In this document: positions 33,447-39,920 of the stretch, one piece after another
Position numbering within the stretch: the stretch's first letter is position 1
Layout of the letters: each line of letters begins with the position of its first letter
Source: Candidatus Amoebophilus sp. 36-38
GTDB lineage: Bacteria; Bacteroidota; Bacteroidia; Cytophagales; Amoebophilaceae
DNA: 49,516 nucleotides
Direction of reading: 5' to 3'
NCBI GenBank assembly: GCA_001897825.1
Contig: MKUM01000024.1
Span: 1-49,516, forward strand
Made by a program: the position numbers and the translations under genes
Notes under the pieces: generated by a model
Told to the model about the DNA's origin: nothing
Seen by the model: only the letters and a program-made list of their open reading frames with translations
The model's database searches: none

Positions 33447-34364
33447 TTATTTAAGTGCATCAACAATAGTTTGGACATTTGTACTAACCATTCCTATGTA
33501 GGTTCCTTGCCACGCATCTTCTTCCCCTAAAGCATCAGAGTAAAGCTCTTGGCCTAACGTGACCATATGGCCTCGTTTTCTACAGCCTTCTACAACAGCT
33601 CTTAATGGTTTATTAGGAACGGAGTTTTCAGGGAATATAGCTTTAATATTTCGTTTTATAATGAACTCAACCAGGTTGGTTATATCTCTGAGTCCACAGT
33701 CTGTTACAGTAGATATACCTTGTAATCCTTTCACTTCTATGTCATATGCCCGACCGAAATAAGTAAAAGCATCATGAGCTGTAATAAGTACACGTTGATT
33801 TTTAGGAATTTCTTGAATAGACTTTTGGATCTTTTCGTGCAGTTCATCAAGCTGCTTAACATATTTCTGTGTATTTTCTTGGTAGTAATTAGCTGATAGC
33901 GTATCTATTTTCTGCAAGCACTCACTCATGTATAGAAGGGCCTGTTTCCAAAGTAATACATCAAACCAAATATGTGGATCTAATCCATCTACATATTTAA
34001 AATCTCCTAAATAGTTCACTGTATCAATACCATCACTAGCTGCAAAAACAGGGTTTCTTTTGCTGAACTTAGCCAATATATCTGCCATTTTTCCTTCTAA
34101 GTGTAACCCATTATAAAAGATAATGTCTGCACGACTAAGATCTTGTATATTCTGTGGAGTTGCTTTATAGGCGTGAGGATCTACTCCAGGCCCCATCAAT
34201 TTTATTACTTGGGCGCTATCTCCTACAATATTTTCAATAGCATCTCCAATAATGCTTGTAGTAGCAACTATTTTACAAGTAGAATGGGCATATAGCTTAT
34301 ATCCACTATTTCCCAACAGGATAATCAAGAGAAGAACCAATTTATAACCAGGTGATCTTAACAT
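33447..34364 (-). CDS. metal ABC transporter periplasmic binding protein (TroA/ZnuA cluster)
   Basis: 305 residues. There is a signal peptide with hydrophobic core LVLLLIILLG and no lipobox. Metal ligands of the cluster A-I fold are all present: His64 (GVDPHAYKATP), His131 (LDPHIWFD), His197 (TAHDAFTYF) and Asp277 (YSDALG). Three His plus one Asp is the pattern of TroA-like proteins, which bind Mn(II), Zn(II) or Fe(II). No His-rich loop of the ZnuA type is present, which favours manganese or iron over zinc; this is an inference. The start overlaps the end of the regulator gene by seven bases. Confidence 0.92.
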   Translation of the reverse strand: MLRSPGYKLVLLLIILLGNSGYKLYAHSTCKIVATTSIIGDAIENIVGDSAQVIKLMGPGVDPHAYKATPQNIQDLSRADIIFYNGLHLEGKMADILAKFSKRNPVFAASDGIDTVNYLGDFKYVDGLDPHIWFDVLLWKQALLYMSECLQKIDTLSANYYQENTQKYVKQLDELHEKIQKSIQEIPKNQRVLITAHDAFTYFGRAYDIEVKGLQGISTVTDCGLRDITNLVEFIIKRNIKAIFPENSVPNKPLRAVVEGCRKRGHMVTLGQELYSDALGEEDAWQGTYIGMVSTNVQTIVDALK

Positions 34365-35017
34365 ATTATAAGTAAATTATCACTAGCCTTAGGAGATATA
34401 GTTATTCCTATGCTTCCATCAATACTTATTTCCATAGACTGATCAAAAGAATTTTTTTCTAGGACTTTAACTACTGCTCCCAAGTAAATATTTTTTTTAT
34501 TGAGGTATTGCAAAAATGGTGCTGAATCATCTTTTACAGCTACTAGAGTACCTGTAGATCCTATTTCTAGCTGGCTGAGTACTATTTGTGCTTGTGTTTT
34601 TATCTCTCCATGTATGTCAGGAATCGGCTCGCCATGAGGACTATAAGAAGGATGATCCAAATAATCATCTAGCCGCCGTATAAGCAGATCAGATTGAACA
34701 TGTTCTAATTCTTCAGCAACTTCTTGTACTTCATCCCAGGTAAATTTAAGTTTTTTTACTAAGAATACTTCCCATAACCTATGTCTACGCAATATTTGCA
34801 TAGCTTTTGCTGTTCCTGGTGCAGCTATATTGACTCCTTGATATTTTTGATAGATAATCAAGCCTTTTTGATGTAGCCGCTGAATCATATCTGTAATAGC
34901 TGCGGGGCTTGTACCTAAGTAATTAGCTAGGCTATTGGTAGACACCAGTTGTTGTCCGCCATTTGAGAGATGATGAATGACTTTAATATAATTCTCTTCC
35001 GTATGGGTAAGGTCCAT
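34358..35017 (-). CDS. DtxR/MntR-family metal-dependent repressor
   Basis: 219 residues. The N-terminal winged helix-turn-helix (residues 1-65: HTEENYIKVIHHL, VSTNSLANYLGTSPAAITDM) is followed by the metal-binding dimer domain (AMQILRRHRLWEVFLVKKL, EVAEELEHVQSDLL, HPSYSPHGEPIPD). A C-terminal SH3-like domain lies at about 148-219. Such proteins repress metal uptake genes when Mn(II) or Fe(II) is plentiful. It heads the operon with the binding protein, ATPase and permease and therefore probably controls itself and them through the palindromes at 35092-35158. Confidence 0.92.
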   Translation of the reverse strand: MDLTHTEENYIKVIHHLSNGGQQLVSTNSLANYLGTSPAAITDMIQRLHQKGLIIYQKYQGVNIAAPGTAKAMQILRRHRLWEVFLVKKLKFTWDEVQEVAEELEHVQSDLLIRRLDDYLDHPSYSPHGEPIPDIHGEIKTQAQIVLSQLEIGSTGTLVAVKDDSAPFLQYLNKKNIYLGAVVKVLEKNSFDQSMEISIDGSIGITISPKASDNLLIIC

Positions 35018-35091
35018 GAGTTTATTCTATTAGAGTTCTTGGTTTTGCAAAAACTCTCTTCTAAGAGCAATAATACGACAAATTAAGTAAG

Positions 35092-35109
35092 TCTAAAAAT
35101 TATTTTAGA
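35092..35109. promoter_or_regulatory. candidate operator palindrome of the metal operon (proximal)
   Basis: TCTAAAA and TTTTAGA are perfect 7-bp arms around ATTA. The site lies 75 bases upstream of the regulator start and 14 bases from the larger palindrome, with which it shares a CTAAA/TTTAG element. A weak -7-like TTAATTTG reading towards the regulator is at about 35079-35086. Confidence 0.45.
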
Positions 35110-35123
35110 TAAATCTAATATAT

Positions 35124-35158
35124 TTAAGTTAGCCTAAATTTGTTTTAGGCTAACTTAA
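35124..35158. promoter_or_regulatory. DtxR/MntR-type operator palindrome (distal)
   Basis: Perfect 15-bp arms TTAAGTTAGCCTAAA and TTTAGGCTAACTTAA around TTTGT. Each arm resembles the known DtxR box core (TTAGGTTAGCCTAACCTAA), which supports a metal-repressor operator. It lies about 105 bases upstream of the regulator gene. An intrinsic terminator is a less likely reading, as no gene ends here. Confidence 0.65.
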
Positions 35159-35472
35159 AATCAGCTTGTATTAGGTATCACATTATATTACAAAAGTTGT
35201 GACTTAATAGGTTCATTATTTTACTGCCATGATCCACTTAATCTTTTGAATTATTTTCCACCAAATTTTATTTGTTAATTGAATTTTATTTATTGAAAAT
35301 CAGGTGGTTATATATTTTTCTTAAACTTATGATTTATATTAAATTTTAGTACTTTACCTAGATTAATCTTGTTTATTATATGCATTTTAAACATCTAGTT
35401 TTACCCCAAAAATATACCTATACAAATTTGCTAACGAGCCTTTTTTTAGCTTTTTTTGAAAGACTTTAGAAT

Positions 35473-35600
35473 AGAGTTCTTACATAATCAAGAATTGAGT
35501 TTATCTGAGCAGGAAGAAATTTGCGAGAAACCGAAGTTTACTGCAATAAGTAAATATGAAGAACCAATTACTGACGAACGCAGAGGACTCAAGGCGACGG
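35473..35600 (-). repeat. dispersed repeat with degenerate REP end, copy upstream of dapD
   Basis: Read on the minus strand, this segment matches 47821-47940 over most of its length: CCGTCGCCTTGAGTCCTCTG, then TTCGTCAGTAATT, then GGTTTCTC.CAAATT and TTCCTGC, then CAATTCTTG. The first part is a decayed class A REP and the second part resembles the direct repeats that flank the RAYT genes. It ends 17 bases before the dapD start codon, so the dapD promoter must lie in or beyond the repeat. Confidence 0.7.
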
Positions 35601-35616
35601 TTAGGCAAGAACTTTA

Positions 35617-36468
35617 ATGACCAAAACTATACTTCAGCAAGAAATGATAAATGCAACTTGGATACAAGCCATAGAAAACGCCTGGCAAGACAGAGAGCTA
35701 CTCAGTCAACCAGATGTGCAACATGCAATAAGAGGGGTCATAGAAGCCTTAGATACGGGTTTAACTCGTATAGCTGTAAGCACTGATGAAGGGTGGCAAG
35801 TAAATGAATGGGCTAAAAAAGCTGTTTTACTTTATTTCCTCATCCAACAGACTGAGATAATGGAAATAGGGAAATTAACATTTTATGACAAAATACCTTT
35901 GAAACATAATTTTAAAGAGCTTGGTGTCAGGGTAGTTCCTCCTGGTATAGTTCGATATGGAACTTGCTTGAGACCAGGTGTTATTATTATGGCTTCTTAT
36001 GTAAATATTGGTGCATATATAGGAGAAAATACCATGATTGATATAGGAGCTGCTGTAGGAAGCTGTGCACAACTAGGTAAAAATATTCATTTAAGCGCTG
36101 GAGCAGCCATTGGCGGAGTTTTAGAGCCTGTGCAAGCAAAGCCAGTTATCGTAGAAGATGGTGTATTTATAGGTGCTAAATGCTCTGTTGTAGAAGGGAT
36201 TGTTGTAGGACGTGAAGCGGTATTAGGAGCAAATGTTACCCTAACAGCTAGCACACATATATTGGATGTTACTGAACCAGGAGAACCCAAAGAATATCGA
36301 GGATATATTCCAGAGAGGTCGGTAGTTATTCCAGGCTCCTATTCAAAGAAATTTCCTGCTGGAGAATATGCGGTGCCCTGTGCATTAATTATTGGAAGAA
36401 GAACTCCAAATACAGATTTAAAAGTTTCTCTGAATGAGGTTCTTAGGAAATTTGATTTAAATCTTTAG
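35617..36468 (+). CDS. dapD: tetrahydrodipicolinate N-succinyltransferase
   Basis: 283 residues, start at ATG 35617. After an N-terminal helical domain, the left-handed beta-helix hexapeptide repeats are clear (GVIIMASYVNIGAYIGENTM, MIDIGAAVGSCAQLGKNIHL, VIVEDGVFIGAKCSVVEGI). The stretch VRVVPPGIVRYGTCLRPGV near 105-123 is diagnostic of DapD. The enzyme transfers succinyl from succinyl-CoA to tetrahydrodipicolinate in the diaminopimelate/lysine pathway, so the organism probably makes or once made meso-DAP for peptidoglycan. A dispersed repeat lies just upstream, and its last 7 codons plus the following 45 bases are copied at 42471-42536. Confidence 0.95.
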   Translation: MTKTILQQEMINATWIQAIENAWQDRELLSQPDVQHAIRGVIEALDTGLTRIAVSTDEGWQVNEWAKKAVLLYFLIQQTEIMEIGKLTFYDKIPLKHNFKELGVRVVPPGIVRYGTCLRPGVIIMASYVNIGAYIGENTMIDIGAAVGSCAQLGKNIHLSAGAAIGGVLEPVQAKPVIVEDGVFIGAKCSVVEGIVVGREAVLGANVTLTASTHILDVTEPGEPKEYRGYIPERSVVIPGSYSKKFPAGEYAVPCALIIGRRTPNTDLKVSLNEVLRKFDLNL

Positions 36469-36524
36469 TTTAAGTACGATGTTGTTTCAAATAGCTCCAG
36501 GTCTACCCTATCTTATAGTCCTAT

Positions 36525-36540
36525 CGCCATCAGAGTCTCT
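36525..36540. repeat. partial REP (half site)
   Basis: CGCCATCAGAGTCTCT matches one arm and part of the loop of the class A palindrome (compare CCATCAGAGT at 42630). No complementary arm follows. It lies in the 193-base space between dapD and rlmN and is probably a decayed REP. Confidence 0.4.
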
Positions 36541-36661
36541 TAGTGTAGTAGTTATCTGACTGCTTGGTAAAGCAGTTACCATTTTAAAAAGATCATTTGT
36601 TTTTAAGACCACTTTAGCTAATTTTGCCATTATTCTACTTGGATAGCTTAACTCTTTTAAA

Positions 36662-37855
36662 TTGTTTTTACTGTTGGGTACTACAAAAAATTTCTTTGAT
36701 TTAACGATAGAAGAGTTACGCACAGCCATAGAGCTATTAAAAGGACCTGCTTTTCGTGCAGACCAGATATGGAGATGGGTATATCAGCTAGGCGTACAGG
36801 CCTTTTCAACCATGAATAATGTACCCTTATTATTCAGAGAGACACTAGGCCTACATTATAGTTTGGAACGTACCCAGGAACATCAAGTACTTATTTCAAA
36901 AGATAAGACAATAAAGTGGTTACTTGCTTTCAGCGATGCCAATCAGGTAGAAACGGTGTGGATACCTGAGCAAACCCGTAGTACCCTCTGTATCTCTTCT
37001 CAAGTAGGGTGTACATTAAATTGTAAGTTTTGTCACACAGGTACACAACCATTGGTACGTAACCTCAGGGCAGGCGAAATAGTAGCCCAGCTGCTTCATG
37101 CAAAAGATGTACTCCAAGATTGGCCCTCTCATGCTCCTACCAGAAAAATTAATAATATCGTGATGATGGGAATGGGTGAACCGCTCCTTAACTATGAGCA
37201 AGTGGCCAAAGCTATCCAGATTATGACGCACCCGCAAGGGCTTGATATCTCTCGGAAAAAGATTACCTTGTCTACTTCAGGTATAGTTCCTCAGATTAAA
37301 CGTTGTGCCGAAGAATTAGGTGTTAACCTAGCCATATCTCTACATGCTGTAACAGACGAATTGCGTAATTATCTAGTACCCATCAATAAAAAATATCCTA
37401 TTAACGAATTACTCCAAGCCTGTAGAGACTATGCATCAATAACAGGATATAGAAGAATTACATTTGAATACGTGATGCTCAATGGCATCAATGACAGTCC
37501 TGCTGATGCTAAAAAATTAGTAGCCTTGATTAAAGGCATACCTGCCAAGATCAACTTGATCCCATTTAATCCATGGCCAGGAACCGAGTTTGAGTGTTCA
37601 ACAGAGTCAAATATCAAGCAGTTTGCTGCTATTATAGAAAAAGCAGGATATATAGCACCTGTTAGGACTCCTAGAGGAGAAGATATCATGGCAGCTTGTG
37701 GCCAGTTAAAGTCTGCTAGCATCAAGGCAAAAGCTTATCAAGCTTCCTATCGCCCTCAGAGTCACTCGTTAGAGGACTCTGAGAAATTGGGAATAGAAAA
37801 AATGGCGACAGAACTAGAAAAACTAAGCCGAGCCGTCTTAGCTAAGAAGGAATAA
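36662..37855 (+). CDS. rlmN: 23S rRNA/tRNA (adenine-C2)-methyltransferase
   Basis: 397 residues. This radical-SAM enzyme methylates A2503 of 23S rRNA and some tRNAs. The [4Fe-4S] motif CTLNCKFCHTG, the MMGMGEPLLNY stretch and the C-terminal catalytic Cys in MAACGQL are present, as is the N-terminal helical domain (AFRADQIWRWVY). No ATG start exists: after an in-frame TAG at 36644, the first start options are TTG at 36662 or 36674. The C-terminus carries an in-frame REP palindrome (37751-37784, coding RPQSHSLEDSEK) between the normal end of the enzyme and a 23-residue tail. The region coding this tail, with its downstream flank, is copied at 42734-42848. Confidence 0.93.
   Translation: MFLLLGTTKNFFDLTIEELRTAIELLKGPAFRADQIWRWVYQLGVQAFSTMNNVPLLFRETLGLHYSLERTQEHQVLISKDKTIKWLLAFSDANQVETVWIPEQTRSTLCISSQVGCTLNCKFCHTGTQPLVRNLRAGEIVAQLLHAKDVLQDWPSHAPTRKINNIVMMGMGEPLLNYEQVAKAIQIMTHPQGLDISRKKITLSTSGIVPQIKRCAEELGVNLAISLHAVTDELRNYLVPINKKYPINELLQACRDYASITGYRRITFEYVMLNGINDSPADAKKLVALIKGIPAKINLIPFNPWPGTEFECSTESNIKQFAAIIEKAGYIAPVRTPRGEDIMAACGQLKSASIKAKAYQASYRPQSHSLEDSEKLGIEKMATELEKLSRAVLAKKE
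37751..37784. repeat. REP-like palindrome inside the rlmN reading frame, class A
   Basis: CGCCCTCAGAGTC then GACTCTGAGA with an 11-base loop ACTCGTTAGAG. The arms and loop match the left REP of the RAYT units (CCTCAGAGTC-ACTCGCAGAG-GACTCTGAGG) except for one extra loop base. That extra base helps keep the rlmN frame open through the element. Confidence 0.85.
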
Positions 37856-37881
37856 ATGTCAAGTGCTAGATATTTATAATT

Positions 37882-38064
37882 TACTATTTCATATTTAGCT
37901 TAACTCTTACTACCACAAGTCCGATTTCTCACAAATTCTTTCTGCCTAAAGAAGTAAATTCTTGATTTCGGAAGAACTCTATTTTATTTAGTAACTTTTT
38001 TGTAACGAGCCTAATAATACAATCAATAATATAAAACTTTATTCCCAATTTTTTGATATATTAT
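37882..38064 (+). repeat. direct repeat R1 of the RAYT array
   Basis: About 183 bases (from TACTATTTCATATTTAGC to TTTGATATATTAT), repeated at 38771-38954 and 39661-39844. R1 differs from the other two at a few positions and is one base shorter, so it is the older copy. It directly follows the rlmN gene. The inner part (TTTCTCACAAATTC, TTCCTGCC-like, AATTCTTG) is related to the dispersed repeats at 35473 and 47821. Confidence 0.85.
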
Positions 38065-38070
38065 CAACGC

Positions 38071-38100
38071 CCTCAGAGTCACTCGCAGAGGACTCTGAGG
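38071..38100 (+). repeat. left REP of RAYT copy 1, class A
   Basis: Perfect 10-bp arms CCTCAGAGTC and GACTCTGAGG around ACTCGCAGAG. It lies 28 bases before the GTG start of the transposase gene, close enough that the hairpin could form in its leader RNA. Confidence 0.85.
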
Positions 38101-38128
38101 AATAAAAAAACATGATCAAAATTTTGAA

Positions 38129-38662
38129 GTGTATTTTTGTACAATTACATGCTATCAATGGCTTCCGCTGATTGAGGAATCTCAAACATATGATGCAGTA
38201 TACCAATGGTTTAACCACCTGATCAAGGACGATTGCCAAATAACAGGATATATTATTATGCCTAATCATCTCCATGTCTTACTATATCCAACTCATCCAG
38301 TTAAATCCTTGAACCAACTTGTTGGTGAAGGAAAGAGATTTATTGCTTATGAAATTGTAAAGGGCTTAGAGCAACATGGAAAATCATCCCTACTTGAGAA
38401 ATTAAGAAACGGTGTGAGAGCGAAAGAAAGGATAAAAGGCAAGAAACATCAGGTATTTCGTCTGTCATTTGATGCTCGTAGGTGCTTTAACGAGAAAATG
38501 TTAGAACAAAAGCTCTCTTATATACATCATAATCCGGTTAAAGGTAAATGGTCTTTAGTAGATGATTATGTTAATTATCCCTACTCAAGTGCAAATTATT
38601 ATGAAACGGGCAAGCTAGGTCCTGTTGCAATAACGCATTATAAAGAGCTAGGTAAAGACTGA
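38129..38662 (+). CDS. REP-associated tyrosine transposase (RAYT, Y1 family), copy 1
   Basis: 177 residues from a GTG. The HUH motif is PNHLHVLL (His47 and His49), and the probable catalytic Tyr131 lies in KLSYIHHNPVKGKWSLV, followed by YPYSSANYY; this order is diagnostic of RAYT proteins in the IS200-like superfamily. They nick single-stranded REP DNA through a covalent tyrosine link. The open frame extends ten codons upstream (KHDQNFEV in front of YFCTI) without a canonical start, so the N-terminus may be slightly longer or the start may have been lost. The protein is identical to copy 2, 890 bases downstream. Confidence 0.88.
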   Translation: MYFCTITCYQWLPLIEESQTYDAVYQWFNHLIKDDCQITGYIIMPNHLHVLLYPTHPVKSLNQLVGEGKRFIAYEIVKGLEQHGKSSLLEKLRNGVRAKERIKGKKHQVFRLSFDARRCFNEKMLEQKLSYIHHNPVKGKWSLVDDYVNYPYSSANYYETGKLGPVAITHYKELGKD

Positions 38663-38727
38663 GCGTATCATCTTCAGAGCCAAGATAAAATTGATCTTAG
38701 AATCAAAAGTAAAAGCCTAAACCTTAT

Positions 38728-38763
38728 CGCCCTCAGAGTCCTCTGTGAGTGACTCCGAGGGCG
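38728..38763 (-). repeat. right REP of RAYT copy 1, class A
   Basis: CGCCCTCAGAGTC and GACTCCGAGGGCG, 13-bp arms with one mismatch, around CTCTGTGAGT, followed by GGAAA. It is inverted relative to the left REP by its loop sequence and lies 65 bases past the transposase stop. Confidence 0.85.
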
Positions 38764-38770
38764 GGAAATT

Positions 38771-38954
38771 TACTATTTCATATTTAGCTTAACTCTTACT
38801 ATCACAAGTCCGATTTCTCACAAATTCTTCCTGCCTAAAGAAGTAAATTCTTGATTTAGGAAGAACTCTATATTTATTTAGTAACTTTTTTGTAACGAGC
38901 CTAATAATACAATCAATAATATAAAACTTTATTCCCAATTTTTTGATATATTAT
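38771..38954 (+). repeat. direct repeat R2 of the RAYT array
   Basis: 184 bases between the two RAYT units. It appears identical to R3 (39661-39844) and slightly different from R1, which supports duplication of an R-REP-RAYT-REP unit of 890 bases. Confidence 0.85.
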
Positions 38955-38960
38955 CAACGC

Positions 38961-38990
38961 CCTCAGAGTCACTCGCAGAGGACTCTGAGG
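38961..38990 (+). repeat. left REP of RAYT copy 2, class A
   Basis: Same 30 bases as the left REP of copy 1: perfect 10-bp arms CCTCAGAGTC and GACTCTGAGG around ACTCGCAGAG. Confidence 0.85.
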
Positions 38991-39018
38991 AATAAAAAAA
39001 CATGATCAAAATTTTGAA

Positions 39019-39552
39019 GTGTATTTTTGTACAATTACATGCTATCAATGGCTTCCGCTGATTGAGGAATCTCAAACATATGATGCAGTATACCAATGGT
39101 TTAACCACCTGATCAAGGACGATTGCCAAATAACAGGATATATTATTATGCCTAATCATCTCCATGTCTTACTATATCCAACTCATCCAGTTAAATCCTT
39201 GAACCAACTTGTTGGTGAAGGAAAGAGATTTATTGCTTATGAAATTGTAAAGGGCTTAGAGCAACATGGAAAATCATCCCTACTTGAGAAATTAAGAAAC
39301 GGTGTGAGAGCGAAAGAAAGGATAAAAGGCAAGAAACATCAGGTATTTCGTCTGTCATTTGATGCTCGTAGGTGCTTTAACGAGAAAATGTTAGAACAAA
39401 AGCTCTCTTATATACATCATAATCCGGTTAAAGGTAAATGGTCTTTAGTAGATGATTATGTTAATTATCCCTACTCAAGTGCAAATTATTATGAAACGGG
39501 CAAGCTAGGTCCTGTTGCAATAACGCATTATAAAGAGCTAGGTAAAGACTGA
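39019..39552 (+). CDS. REP-associated tyrosine transposase (RAYT), copy 2
   Basis: 177 residues, identical in sequence to the copy at 38129, with the same GTG start, HUH motif PNHLHVLL and Tyr131. Because DNA and protein match completely, both copies should be functional or defective together. Having the only two copies in the window in tandem suggests duplication by recombination between the flanking direct repeats rather than independent insertions. Confidence 0.88.
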   Translation: MYFCTITCYQWLPLIEESQTYDAVYQWFNHLIKDDCQITGYIIMPNHLHVLLYPTHPVKSLNQLVGEGKRFIAYEIVKGLEQHGKSSLLEKLRNGVRAKERIKGKKHQVFRLSFDARRCFNEKMLEQKLSYIHHNPVKGKWSLVDDYVNYPYSSANYYETGKLGPVAITHYKELGKD

Positions 39553-39617
39553 GCGTATCATCTTCAGAGCCAAGATAAAATTGATCTTAGAATCAAAAGT
39601 AAAAGCCTAAACCTTAT

Positions 39618-39653
39618 CGCCCTCAGAGTCCTCTGTGAGTGACTCCGAGGGCG
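39618..39653 (-). repeat. right REP of RAYT copy 2, class A
   Basis: Same sequence as the right REP of copy 1 (arms CGCCCTCAGAGTC and GACTCCGAGGGCG, loop CTCTGTGAGT). It is followed directly by direct repeat R3. Confidence 0.85.
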
Positions 39654-39660
39654 GGAAATT

Positions 39661-39844
39661 TACTATTTCATATTTAGCTTAACTCTTACTATCACAAGTC
39701 CGATTTCTCACAAATTCTTCCTGCCTAAAGAAGTAAATTCTTGATTTAGGAAGAACTCTATATTTATTTAGTAACTTTTTTGTAACGAGCCTAATAATAC
39801 AATCAATAATATAAAACTTTATTCCCAATTTTTTGATATATTAT
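39661..39844 (+). repeat. direct repeat R3 of the RAYT array
   Basis: Third copy of the 184-base repeat. The match stops at TTGATATATTAT: R1 and R2 continue with CAACGCCCTCAG (left REP), R3 with AGATAAAGGATCC, the unique leader of the ankyrin gene. That junction marks the right edge of the array. Confidence 0.85.
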
Positions 39845-39920
39845 AGATAAAGGATCCCAATTATTAAGGCCCAACAACAAGCATATTCTTTGCTTAACTC
39901 AATATTGAAATCATTAAATA

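Larger units (their letters stand above)
35018..35616. other. gene-free region between metal regulator and dapD
   Basis: About 600 bases between divergent genes. It contains the two operator-like palindromes (35092-35158), about 300 bases of very A+T-rich DNA without recognised content (35160-35470), and a dispersed repeat copy (35473-35600) that abuts the dapD start. Confidence 0.6.
38065..38763 (+). mobile_element. REP-bounded RAYT unit, copy 1
   Basis: The unit runs from the left REP (38071-38100) through the transposase gene to the right REP (38728-38763). The two REPs face each other: the left loop is ACTCGCAGAG and the right loop CTCTGTGAGT, nearly its reverse complement. This gives an inverted-repeat-bounded element, as expected for REP-associated tyrosine transposases. 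No target-site duplication is expected for this enzyme class. Confidence 0.75.
38955..39653 (+). mobile_element. REP-bounded RAYT unit, copy 2
   Basis: Offset by exactly 890 bases from copy 1 and apparently identical to it, including both REPs (38961-38990 and 39618-39653). Identity over the whole unit means the tandem duplication is recent. Confidence 0.75.

Noticed and set aside
35556-35786. Plus-strand open frame of 76 codons at the start of dapD
   Set aside because: It starts in the dispersed repeat and overlaps dapD in another frame. DapD is unmistakable.
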